34,256 nucleotides of DNA from Penium margaritaceum (lineage: Eukaryota; Streptophyta; Zygnematophyceae; Desmidiales; Peniaceae). The DNA is taken from positions 31,842 to 66,097 of the forward strand of contig SZWC01008590.1 of NCBI GenBank assembly GCA_023375785.1. Direction: 5' to 3'. The translations under genes were made by a program, and so were the position numbers. Below the pieces are notes generated by a model. That model was not told where the DNA came from, did not search any database, and worked only from the letters and a program-made list of their open reading frames with translations. Numbering within the stretch: the stretch's first letter is position 1; every line of letters starts with the position of its first letter. This document shows, in pieces, positions 19,890 to 29,369 of this stretch.

Positions 19890-20640
19890 TCCATTAGAAC
19901 CTTCTAGGTTGTCTTCCACTCGGATCCCTCTTAGATCGGGGCCAATATGTCCCTATCGTATCCGAGGAATTCACCCGGATTCAGGTGGGTCTACAGCCTT
20001 AGCCACAAGAGCGATGCCACCCTGGTGGTGCGCATGTGGCTCGTGATGGCTGAAAGTCATTCTCATCACACACTCCACACATTCCGGTCAGATAAAGGTG
20101 GCGAGTTCCTAGGCAAGATTGACACTGTCTTTGCTGAGCATGGTGTGCTTTTCAAGCTCTCTATCCCTTGTACACTCCTGTATATGAGTGTGTTTGAGCG
20201 CTTGAGCCGCACCTTGGAGGATGCGGATTGCACAATGAGGTCTGATTGCTGCCTTACTGAGTCCTTCATCTTTATGGGCTTCTCCTACATGACGTTAGTT
20301 TGGAACCTCCTGTAGGACGGTCCCCCGCCAGACCATCTCACGTCGTATAAACTATGGTTCGGCCATCACGTCGGCCTTCATCTCGCTCGTGTCTGGGGCT
20401 CCCTGGTGTGTGTCTCGTACACGGAGGACCAGCAAGGGTCCAAGATCTCACCTCAGGGTCACATGTGCGTCTTTCTGGGCATCTCCCAATGGTCAAAGGA
20501 TTGGAAATTTTGGGACCCTGCTCTCTACCGCATTGTTGATTCTTGAGATGCCCTCTTCTTTGAGGCTCTCACATACCAAGACCTTTCTAACATTCTATTG
20601 CTGGATGTCGTCTACATTCCCACTTCTGTGGCTTCCCGAC
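19890..20640 (+). pseudogene. Integrase of E1
   Basis: The core keeps HSD for the first catalytic Asp near 19917, FRSDKGGEFLG for the second near 20089, and VFERLSRTLEDA around 20192, where Glu is retained. The neighbouring TPEQNGVSERW has decayed. FSYMTLVWN follows, then a stop at 20313. The tail YTEDQQGSKISPQG and KDWKFWDPALYRIVDS follow in another frame, with a stop at the SRDALFFE position. The three catalytic residues survive but the frame is broken. Confidence 0.75.
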
Positions 20641-20757
20641 GGATGGGAAAGTCTATGCGTGTGGATGGGTCCGTCAAGGTATCCTCACTTGTGGTCCGGT
20701 CTCTAGCCAATGACGACCCGACCATCATGGCCATAAGTCCAATGGCCTCGTCCGTCC

Positions 20758-21000
20758 TGACTGGCACACCTGGTCTTGTGCCTGCATCAGTCCCCACTGG
20801 CACTCCTAGTCCTCTGTCTCCGCCATTCCCCACTAGCACTCTCAGTCCTGTACCTACATCAGTACCCACTGACGCACCTGGTCCTGTACCTATGTCAGTC
20901 CCTACTAGCACACCTGGTCCTACGTCAATCGCATTCCTTTTCCTGTGCTAGTGTCAGTTCCCACTGATGCACCCAATCCTGCACCTGTGTCTTCACTAGC
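20758..21000 (+). repeat. 36-bp coding minisatellite in the E1 linker
   Basis: Tandem 36-bp units encode a 12-residue repeat of the type PTGTPGLVPASV. About six to seven units are visible, later ones more degenerate. The same unit is found in F at 28775-29003 and a looser form in A near 426-520. Confidence 0.75.
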
Positions 21001-21119
21001 ACACATAGACATGTGGCTACATCAGCCCTTCTGTCAGTCCCTTCTGCCTCACCTACGTATGTGTTAATCGCCTCCCCTACGTCCGTCCATGCCTCTCTAG
21101 CTGCTACACCCTTCCTGCC

Positions 21120-21330
21120 TGGTGAACCGTGTTCCCCACGGTCCACTTCCCTACAACGAAACACCCTTTGATTGATGGCACGGTCATCGTACTGGCCTTC
21201 GTCTTGCACCTGTGTGGGACTGTGTTGCATTCGTCTGGCTTTGTGAAGACCCTGACCAGTGCCATCTCCAAGTCACGTCATGCCCTCTACTTTGATGATG
21301 CTTTCATGCGTGACTTGTCTCATTAGACTC
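21120..21330 (+). pseudogene. Integrase C-terminal tail of E2
   Basis: RVPHGPLPYNETPFD, a stop, then WHGHRTGLRLAPVWD align with RLPHGPLLDHVTPYELWFDH in F and with VPHGPLPLHVT in B. SRHALYFDDAFMRDLSH near 21272-21325 aligns with SRDALFFESLTYRDL in A, in another frame. The middle part is compressed compared with A. Confidence 0.65.
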
Positions 21331-22009
21331 CTCCATCCTATCTTGCCTTACTTCATCAACTTGGGAGAGGTGTTCCTTATTCAGCCTCTTATCTCAAGGG
21401 CTCAGTCTCTCCTGGGTCGACAGATCCCTCTTCTATGTCTCCCGCATCTCCAGCTGTCTCTGGGCCTTCTCCCTCCTCAGAGTTGTCAAGGGCTCCTTCT
21501 CCTCATTGCTCACGATTTCCTACGTTAGTGTCTACATCTGAGTCCACATCTCCTGCCTAGCCTTTGCCTAGTGCAGAAGGTTCTCCCATGTGTCAGGAGT
21601 CCTCTATGATTGTCCCTGTTTCTTGCTCATTTGTACAACCTATCGGGGATGCTTCTCTTCCTTTTTGTGTTTCCGCCTTCTGTTCCTGCTTGTCGGACAG
21701 AGGCTGCTGCTAATTGTGAGCCTTACATGCATGTGGGGAGGCTTCGTGCTCTCCCCTCATATTCCTCCTCCCAATGCATCACCTCCTCCCATGCCTCAAA
21801 ACCCTCTGCGGCACCCTCTGTCCATCCCACTATCTTGACACCCTTGGCCCCAAAATCAGTGTTGTCCAGCCTAACACTGCTTTTGACTACTTTGTGATTA
21901 TCGATGAGTCTCAGAGTGTTGTTGAGCTCTCAGTCTCTAGGCACATGGATGTTTTGCTGCCATGGGTCTCTCCCCATTCCCTCCTGAGCACACAACTGTC
22001 CATCAGGCT

Positions 22010-22612
22010 CGAGAGGCAGCTAACGCTGCTCTCTCGGAGAAATCCATGCTGGAGAAACTTGATTCCCTAAAGGAACACAGTTTTTTCAAACTAGTTGACC
22101 TGCCTCGCGGATGTAAGGCAGCCTCTTCTTGTTGGATCCTGAAGTGCAAGCTGAAGCCACATGGTGCGGTGGAGAGCTACAAGGCACGATTGAAGGCTAA
22201 GGGGTTTTCTTGGATCCCCAGGGCAGCTTTTGACCAGACATTTGCACCTGATTTTCGTTACAGCACTACTTGAGTCCTCCCCAACCTCGTGGCTTAGCAT
22301 GATTGGGACACGAAGAAGGTGGATGTGAACAATTCGTTACTACATGGCTCACCCAATGAGGAGATCTACATGGTCCAGCCGCCCGATTTCTCTGATGACA
22401 GAAACAAGGTTTGGCGCTTGCGCAAGGCCTTGAACAGAATCAAACAGCCGCCTTGTTGCGAGAACACGGAGATCACGTCCACTCTTCAGGGGGGCAGCTA
22501 CCGACGCAGCGCTGTTGACCGAACGCTCTTTCTCAGCCCGCCCTCTAAGCCTTTTGTGGCCATCTTGGTCTACGTGAACGGCTTGGTCATTGTCTCATCT
22601 GGTCCTTCCTAG
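22010..22612 (+). pseudogene. Truncated RT of E2, catalytic site lost
   Basis: The RT start is recognisable in FFKLVDLPRGCKAASSCWIL, then KLKPHGAVESYKARLKAKGF. Stops at 22271 and near 22297 interrupt VLPNLVA. VDVNNSLLHGSPNEEIYMVQ is kept. The catalytic YVDD reads YVNG at 22571-22582, so both Asp are lost. The frame stops at 22610-22612. About 1 kb that should follow is missing. A short match to ISIIWV near 22650 marks the far side of the deletion. Confidence 0.8.
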
Positions 22613-22716
22613 GTTGTGCATCCATGGACTGTGGGGGAGGTGCATGACTTGCCATCTCAATCATTTGGGTTATGTGCAAATCACCAAGTGCATGTGGTTG
22701 TGTGTGTCTTCAGATC

Positions 22717-22725
22717 ATGGGGGAG
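22717..22725 (+). other. Polypurine tract of E2
   Basis: ATGGGGGAG followed by TGTTGG, identical to the tracts of A, C and F. Confidence 0.75.
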
Positions 22726-23275
22726 TGTTGGTGTGGGGTTTGAAGTCATGCAAGTGATCTCTTGACTTCACCCACACACACTACCATGCAGGAAATCGTT
22801 CCAACGTGCATGAAGTTTGAAACACTGAGTCGATGCACACATCTCAGGGTCCAAAAACTCCAGTGACACAGGTTACACTGGATTCCTGGTCATACAATTC
22901 CAAACAAATTGTGTACGCTGGATGGCACATTAAAATGTACACTCTTTCTTCGAGTTGGACACGAGAACCAGACATGCATGCTACATATGCTCATGGCCAA
23001 TGCGGTACATCTTTATCTTACATATTGGTGAGATGTTTCTTAGATCGTTGTGGGTTGTTGACCCCTAGAGGCCATGCTGTCTAGCTGTCCGGTCAACAGC
23101 ACGAGTAGATGCCATCAATTTGAAGACGTGTAGTCAGGCTCGACCCCATGGGTCCCACGCGAGGCCATCGTGTGTGGGTGGCCTCGTCAACCACCTCCAC
23201 TCACTCGCCGACTTCACTCCTTGTTGCTGGTTCACATCTACCTTAAGTGATTCGTATGTCAACCATTCCATGGCA
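22726..23275 (+). repeat. Possible LTR of E2, or unassigned
   Basis: The sequence after the polypurine tract begins TGTTGGTGTGGGG as an LTR should, but it does not match the A/D/F, B or C LTRs. It opens with an imperfect inverted repeat (GTGTGGGGTTTGAAGTCA with TGACTTCACCCACAC, 22731-22780). No second copy is in the window, so neither LTR identity nor end can be proved. The last part ends at the F LTR. Confidence 0.4.
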
Positions 23276-23927
23276 TGTTTCCATTGAGATGTTTGTTGTC
23301 CCCGTCTGTTTGTACAGCTTACTGTGACCACTCGGCTGTGTCCATGCTCGTGCAGATCCCTGATACGGACCCAGCTGGCGCCAGAGCATCGACGGGTGGT
23401 GACTGCACCCACCACCAGCTGCTAGAAAGCTGCCACGATGTCCTGGGTGCTTGCAGGGATGCTCTGTAGTTATTCTGTAATTGCTAAAGTTTTCTTGGTG
23501 GACTAGCTTTTGAGCCCAATTTGCACATTTTGCATTGTCTGTCTCCTGATCAATCCTGAACCTGTGTGTGTGACCAGTCCTAGTGTCTGGCTTGAGATTC
23601 TGCATCTCTAGGTTCAGACGGTGGTGTGTTTGGATGCCTGGACGGAGAGTTATGGCCAAAACAGTGCTTTGGGCCGGTTTTAGGAGAAACTGGCACTATC
23701 GCGTGCGTCACCCGCCGTGGACCGCGGCAGGTTCTTTATGTCATGTTCTTGTCAGTTGTCATTCCTCTCTACATTACCAAGAAATTGGAGCTTATGATTC
23801 TTTACGCGTCTCACTAGGATGACCCTTGCTGTTTCTTGCACCTGCTTGCTTGCTACTTCGCCAGCTGATTGGACATTGTCGCCACGTCAACAGCAACAAG
23901 GTTAGGAAGCTTCTCAGCAACTTCTCA
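23276..23927 (+). repeat. 5' LTR of element F (652 bp)
   Basis: It begins TGTTTCCATTGAG and ends AACTTCTCA directly before the primer site. It aligns with the A LTR and with the first 280 bp of F's own 3' LTR (GTGTCCATGCTCG, CATCGACGGGTGGTG, AGCTGCTAGA, TTTTGCATTG). The promoter-like block is at 23654-23739. The first 20 bases differ somewhat from the other LTR starts. Confidence 0.88.
23654..23739 (+). promoter_or_regulatory. LTR promoter block of F
   Basis: Palindrome GGCCAAAAC...CTTTGGGCC, then CACCCGCCGTGGACCGCGG and TTCTTTAT. The order is the same as in A, and the TATA-like element is weaker. Confidence 0.5.
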
Positions 23928-23939
23928 TGGTATCAGAGC
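23928..23939 (+). other. Primer binding site of F (initiator tRNA-Met)
   Basis: TGGTATCAGAGC follows the LTR with no spacer. It is a perfect match to the usual plant Copia site complementary to the 3' end of initiator tRNA-Met. Confidence 0.93.
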
Positions 23940-24734
23940 AACGAGACCTCTCTTGCTGAGCTGTGCCGCAGAGACGCAACACCGGCAGCAGAAGTGAGAG
24001 TAACCGCCGCCGCCGTATCCTGGGACCCGTTGCAGCCGTTTGCAGCAGCGACTCCACCACACAATCCCCACCACCTCACAAGGTGAGCTCTGGCAGTTAC
24101 CAACTCCAACAGCCACACCAAGCAGTAGTAGCAGCACCGGGTGGCAACAGTAGCCATGTCTGGCTGCCCATCTGTACAAAAAACAGGGGGAAAAGGGAGG
24201 ATCAGCTCGCAGCAACGGCTGCGAGCAGTGGCAGCACGCAGCGGCAGCAGCTGCTTGTAGCAACATCGGCATCAACAACCGCGAGCAGCAACAGCAACGC
24301 AGCAGCGGCGGCAGAAGCAGGAGCACCAGCAGCGTAGTAGTATTGGCGGTGGCCGTAGCAGTAGCAGCAAGCTTGCGCAGTGCTGTAAGTGCATAGCAGT
24401 GCTGTTGCACAGCACTACACTGCAGATGCGCACAAGCTGCGTAGTATTGCGTAATAGTTGCACAGGGCTACACAACCCCTACGCAGCAGCGAGCAGGGGG
24501 TCATGTAGTCACCCCCACCAGTCACACAGAGTCCACATGAATTTCCAAATAAACGTAAGCGTAGGATACGCCAGCCAAAAAACGAAAAAAAAAAAAAAAC
24601 TTTTTCACTAGCGTAAAAAAACGTTGACATCATCATCAGCTGTGATGACGTTAGCATATTTTAGGTCAAAACGTCAATTCGCCTCAACATTTCAAATCCT
24701 CTAGAAATGCTGTTGGTTTTTTGTTTGAAGCTTT
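23940..24734 (+). other. Leader of element F, trinucleotide-rich
   Basis: About 800 bp between primer site and gag. GCA/GTA/GCN trinucleotides dominate about 24110-24380. A short A-rich/GGGAGGA module is at 24176-24205 and an A16-type run is near 24585. The last 130 bp are AT-rich with TGACATCA and TGACGTTA. Composition and order match the much longer leader of C. Confidence 0.7.
24625..24677 (+). promoter_or_regulatory. TGACG-type sites before F gag
   Basis: TGACATCA at 24625-24632, TGACGTTA at 24646-24653 and AACGTCAAT (reverse TGACG core) near 24670. They match the cluster at 6747-6870 in C. Confidence 0.4.
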
Positions 24735-26220
24735 TTGTTATTTGACCCCATACTGAGCACTACGATGTCGCCATTGCATGACAAGGGAAAGGGGCTAGGA
24801 GACCCCTCCTTTTCCTCCTCTTCGGGCATTATGAGTCCACAGTCACAGTCACTTGCGATTGACGAGCTTCGTCGATTGCAGAACGAGATGCGCTTACAAC
24901 AGCAACGGCAGTCCGACGTGTTGCAGGAGACAGTAGAGTTACTACAGGGTCATTCAGAGGCCTCACAACAGCCACCAGGAGGATCTTTTGGAGCTACACC
25001 ATTTGTTCAGCAGTCTACACCCCACACAGCGCCGCGGCCTCAGCACCTCTCATCACAGGTTGACACCTTGGATGAGGAGGAGATAGAGGATGACAAACGC
25101 AAGCACAAGATTTGTGTGCTTGAGGAGCACATTCGTGAGATACGTCTGGATTCGCAGCCCCTCACTTCGCGACCTTCTCGCCGTCAGGATTAGGTACGTC
25201 ATTAAGCAGCGTTCACTTTTGGTGGCATTTCTCTCACTGGTGGGCTCCCTATACTCCGTCCACCATCTCTCGAGCCTGTTGTTACCCTCCCCACGGAGCG
25301 GCAACCAAAGGAATTTGAGACACCTCCACCCCGTTATGACAGCGACAAGGGCTTCGATCGCTTGGAGACTTCATTTCAGGCGTGGGTCGATTTCGAGGGA
25401 GTCTGGCCTTACTACCACAGCGAGTACCAGACCCTCGACACTCACCAGGTCCTGAAAACAGTGAGAGCAATACGTGGTGTCCTCCACGCCATGCCGCAGG
25501 AGACTGTGGTCGAAGTTTTACCCTTCCTGGGTGAGAGCGGGACCAGGACTGGAGCAGGTTCGCGCCAGGGCTAGGAGCTAGCCCTGAAATGTCTAGCTAT
25601 AGAGACCCATGCCATGAGGGCGGCATGACTACGTGAGTTTCACTCCCTCCATCAGGGTTCCACAGAGCTTGCAGCTGACCACTAGAAATGCGTGATGCGC
25701 CTTTACACGCACCTTGGGACTGGTGGAGGGACGCAGTTGTGGGCACTTAACACCATCATGATGGGGCCGCACTTGGACCACATGAAGCTCTTTGCAGGCT
25801 TCGACCGTGTGTCTTTGTCTGAGTTTTCAGAGTCACTAAACCTCCTTCCTTGGGCCCATCGCTACTTCCTCCAGGCCACATCGGCTCATGAGGCTGCCAT
25901 CGCCCATCAGCAGAGTCCACTAGTTGCAACAGTGACTACGGCCCTTCCTACGCCTCTGTCCCAGCTCACCAGTCCCACCTCCACCGCTTCCTCCTCATCC
26001 TCATCTACCCCAAGCAGCCACACTCAGGCTGTTGTAGAGGCCGCACAAGGGAAGAAGGGGAAGAAGCAATGCGGGAAGGGATAGCAACAATAGCAGTAGC
26101 CGACAAGTAGTGGCAGTTGACGTTGTGTCCACTGCTACAACTATAGAGGCGCTCATCACTACACGGAGTGTGAGCAGTCCCTCAACTGGACTCGGATCAT
26201 GTGTGGCCTTCATTTAGAAC
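24735..26220 (+). pseudogene. Copia Gag of element F
   Basis: One frame runs from the start at 24735 to beyond 26200. The N-terminal part is helical and Gln-rich (LRRLQNEMRLQQQRQ, a likely coiled coil). The central part has FETPPPRYDSDKGFDRLETS and FQAWVDFEGVWPYY, and later FAGFDRVSLSEFSESLN. A Ser-rich then Lys-rich tail follows, and a knuckle at 26124-26171 (CVHCYNYRGAHHYTEC). The knuckle has CX2C and a final Cys but two extra residues before His. In-frame stops are at 25191, 25203, 25572, 25626, 25683, 26082, 26091, 26097 and 26118. The likely initiator is one of two Met codons near 24735-24770; the first belongs to an alternative upstream start. Confidence 0.85.
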
Positions 26221-26414
26221 ACAAGCAGTGGATTTCCTTCAGTGACACAAGGATGGGACGCGCCTCGACCACGATTACAGCAGATGCATCCGTTTCATCG
26301 GGTAGCAGCGGTGATATGGACCCTTGAGATCGCACGATCATGGATGAATGACAGCTGCTGGCACTTTGTACTTAGGGAGGTGCGAGTGTGTTGTCATAGC
26401 TGAGTGTTCATGAG

Positions 26415-27000
26415 ATGGCTTGTCTTACTACGTCTGTTGTCCGTCGTGATGCTTGTGGTAGAGCTCAGTCAGGTTGTGATGAGGATGGCCCTGATAGTAC
26501 CGACAAGCTTGACAAGTCACATATCTGTGTTGTTCGTTTTTGTCTTGAGTCTTCTGCTACGTGTCTAGCAGAGGTAGAATGTTTTGTGGCATGTTTCTCA
26601 GTGTCGAAGACTGGTTGTGAGCCGAGTGGCACGTGGATCATTGACTCTGGTGCCACCCATCACATAACCCGTCATTGTAGTGACTTTGTTGTACTCGGTC
26701 CTGTTGCGTCCATTCAGCCTGTTCACACAGGGTTTGTTCAGTCGTTGCATGTGCATGCAGTTGCGTTGTATAGTTTGACGGTTCGTCTAGCCCCTTGTAC
26801 ATTTCTGATGTGCTCTTTGTCCATGCTCTTATGCTCAGCCTGCTCTCTGTTCGTGCATGCACCAGGATGGGTCTCACTGTTGAGCACTCTGTTGACTCTG
26901 TCAGAGTGACTGCTCTTGACACATGTTCCATTGTGCCTCGTACCTCTATTATTGATTACCTCTATCATGTGTCTCGTTGAATTCCCTCTATTTCTTATCC
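26415..27000 (+). pseudogene. Copia aspartic protease region of F
   Basis: WIIDSGATHHITRHCSDF at 26634-26687 has the intact active-site Asp-Ser-Gly motif, the best protease motif in the window. The first 73 codons hold a Cys-rich stretch typical of the region between knuckle and protease. A single-base shift near 26790 moves the frame: SDVLFVHALMLSLLSVRACT and LTVEHSVDS continue in another frame and match E1. A stop follows YLYHVSR near 26978. Confidence 0.8.
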
Positions 27001-27876
27001 CCCATTCTCTTCTACGCGTGTGTTTGTCACTAGTGTTCTCTCCCCTGAGCACTAGCGCTTGTTACGTCATCGCCTCTGCCATGTGAGCTCGGACACTGTG
27101 TCCAAGCTCATTTGAACTCAGCTAGCCCTTGGTCTTGACGCGGCAACCTTTTGAAATTCTTCCAGGACCAATTGTCTTTTTTTCGCCCAAGGTAACATGC
27201 ATCACTACTCTTACCCTGACCTTTTCTCTTGGGCACTGCACCCGCTAGAGTTGGTCCACTCAGACCTTCTCAGTCCTCTCCTAGTCGAGTCCCTCTCTAA
27301 TCTAGGTCAATATGTTCTCACTTTGAAAGATGAATTCACCCAGATGCAGTGGGTCTATTGCCTCTGCCACAAGAGTGATGCCACATTGGCGGTCCACCTT
27401 TGGCTTGTGATGGTTGAGCATCAATCTCGTCACACCCTACACACGTTCCGCTAAGATTGGGGTGGCGAGTTCTTAGGCGAGATGGATGCCTACTTTGCTG
27501 AGCACGGTATTTTTCACCATCTCTCTACTCCTACTACACCAGAGCAGAACGGTGTGTCTGAGCGTTGGAACCGTACCATGGAGGATGCAGTTCGTGCTAT
27601 GCGGTCTAAGTGCGGTCTTCCGGAGTCCTTTGCCTTTGAGGGCTAATCCTACATGACGTTGGTCTAGAACCGCTTACCGCATGGTCCGCTTCTAGACCAT
27701 GTCACGCCGTACGAGTTGTGGTTTGACCATCGTGCTGATCTCCATCTCGCTTGCGTTTGGGGGTTTCTCACCTGCGGTTGGTACACAAAGGACCAGTAGG
27801 TGTCCAACGTCTCACCTCGGGGACGTATGTGTATCTTACTCGGTATCTCCCTGTGGTCAAACGCCTGGTGGTTTTG

Positions 27877-28528
27877 TCAATGCGCCGGATAGCAACGGTC
27901 TAGAAAACGGGTCCCGACATGGGAGGCCGCCAACCGCTCTTGGTATTGCAACCAAGATAACATATCACCCTCGAGCGAGGGATCCACACTTTAGGTTCAT
28001 TTGGTTTGCAACCTCACGAAGTCCGCACGTTGGTCTTTAGTGTCTACCTTTGGTTGGACACTCTGTGAGGAGTCTCAAAGGCAAGAACTGTAAATGGATG
28101 CAAGCAAGGTACAAGCTTTTATACTTGTAGAACTTTGCTAAAGCTTCTGCTTGTAGTGGCTCCACTGGAGCCAACCTCAACCTACAGTCCTACTTGGCGC
28201 GTCCTTAGACCGCCAAGTGTCATCCTCAAGGCAGGCTCTAGTAAGCTTCCTAGAAGCTTCCTATCCCAATTTTGGCCACAAAGAAAATTGCGACCGTCGC
28301 GAAGCTTGAACCCGCGACCTCTCGTTTGAGACTCCGGTGCCTATTCAACCAAGCCAAAAAGGTATGGTTCCTATGATGAGCCACGGGGGACATACCCATT
28401 ATGAGCAGTGCATTCCTGGCCCATCTCAGAACAGACCAAGGGGACATAATCCATAGAGCACTGCATGCCTTGAATGTATGTGTAGCTAGCCAGCTAGGCA
28501 GTAGACAAGGTGTATACTATTTCAACAC
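27877..28528. mobile_element. 652-bp insert in F integrase, 5-bp TTTTG flanks
   Basis: The Copia integrase tail is interrupted between TGGTGGTTTTG and TTTTGGGACCC. The direct repeat TTTTG at 27872-27876 and 28529-28533 is likely a target duplication. The insert has no RT or transposase frame. If read as TGTCAATGCG...TTTCAACA it could be a solo LTR; it also contains a tRNA-like segment on the minus strand. It is a non-autonomous element of unknown class. Confidence 0.7.
28292..28363 (-). other. tRNA-like segment with A and B box
   Basis: On the minus strand TGGCTTGGTTGAAT (A box, 28356-28343) is followed 44 bases from its start by GGTTCAAGC (B box). This is the spacing of positions 8 and 52 in tRNA. 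The T arm GCGGG-TTCAAGC-TTCGC can pair with two G-U pairs. The flanking 7-base segments do not form an acceptor stem and the anticodon stem is poor, so it is not a working tRNA. It could be a decayed tRNA copy or the head of a SINE. Confidence 0.5.
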
Positions 28529-28774
28529 TTTTGGGACCCTGCTCGCCATCGCATTGGCGAGTCTCGATATGCTCTCTTCTTTGAGGCTCTCAACTATCGC
28601 GACTTGTCCAGCATTCTGTCGCTGGCCGCCGACCACGTTTCTACTTGTGTGGCTTCCGGGCGGATGGCGGAGTCTAGTCCTGAGGATGGGTCCATCCCAG
28701 GATCCTCACCTGCGGTCCGGTCTCCGCCTGAGGACAATTCAGCCATCATGGCTGTGGGTCCAGTAGTCTCATAA

Positions 28775-29003
28775 GTCCCCTCAGGCCCACTTGATCCCAA
28801 GCCGGTGTCAGAACCCTCTGGTACACCTGATCTTGTGCCAATGTCGGTCCCCTCTGACACACTTGATCCTCTGCCGGTGCCAGACCCCTTTGGCTCACCT
28901 GATCCCGAGCCATAATCGGTCCCCTCTGACACATGTGATCCCGTGCCACTATCGGTCCCCTCCGGCACACTCGATCCCGTGCCAGTGTCAATCCCCTCCG
29001 TCA
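28775..29003 (+). repeat. 36-bp coding minisatellite in the F linker
   Basis: About six units of 36 bp with the type PSDTLDPVPVSV, homologous to 20758-21000. Base changes break the frame in places (TAA near 28913). Confidence 0.78.
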
Positions 29004-29369
29004 CAACCACTTCAATGCATGCACCTGTTTCCCCTACGGCTATGGCCCAGGAGCCTTCTCCGTAGCCTGGGGTGAGCACCTCCGCATCGGGCTACTCCAG
29101 CGAGCCCGGTGGTCGTCTCCGACCACTGGCCTCTAGGGCTTAGCAGACTGCTAACTCACATTGTTCACAGTGGCGAGCCCAACACAAAGGCCCTTGGCTT
29201 GATTGTCCAGGCATACTACACTGAGGTGCATTCGACATTTCCTGTCAGCCACGAGTCGGTCTCTTGAGAGTTCTTGGTCGCTTGTGATACCACAGGCGAC
29301 CTTGTCGTGGTCAGACCGAGTCCAGAGGCATGTTTCTGAGCCATCCGGAGCTCTCCCTCGACAACACCT

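Larger units (their letters stand above)
18330..21110 (+). mobile_element. Copia fragment E1: part of gag, protease, integrase, linker
   Basis: It starts in mid-gag and runs in normal Copia order to the repeat-rich linker, closely parallel to F (25670 to about 29010). There is no 5' LTR or leader. At about 21110 the sequence jumps back to an integrase tail of a different lineage (E2). Frameshifts and stops are scattered throughout. Confidence 0.78.
21120..22725 (+). mobile_element. Copia fragment E2: integrase tail, linker, truncated RT, polypurine tract
   Basis: A second integrase tail appears at 21120, after the linker of E1, then a second linker that resembles B's and an RT. Pol is then cut from just after the YVDD position to the last part of RNase H. 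The order is impossible for one intact element, so E1 and E2 are separate copies joined together. E2 resembles B in the VPHGPLP block and in the linker. Confidence 0.7.
27100..28620 (+). pseudogene. Copia integrase of F, interrupted by an insert
   Basis: It would insert the DNA copy into the genome. LVHSDLLSP gives the first catalytic Asp at 27263. FR-stop-DWGGEF gives the second at 27455, with TAA just before it. NGVSERWNRT gives Glu at 27560, 35 residues after the second Asp, as expected for DD35E. The next blocks are SYMTLV, RLPHGPLLDHVTPYELWFDH and WYTKDQ with stops TAG 27665 and TAG 27797. The tail motif is cut at 27876 by a 652-bp insert and resumes TTTTGGGACCC at 28529. Confidence 0.85.

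Noticed and set aside
28292..28363. Functional tRNA gene on the minus strand
   Set aside because: A and B boxes and a T arm are present, but no acceptor stem and no good anticodon stem form.
28594..29079. 161-codon minus-strand Gly/Ser/Thr-rich frame over the F linker
   Set aside because: It is the reverse shadow of the 36-bp minisatellite, whose homologues code on the plus strand.
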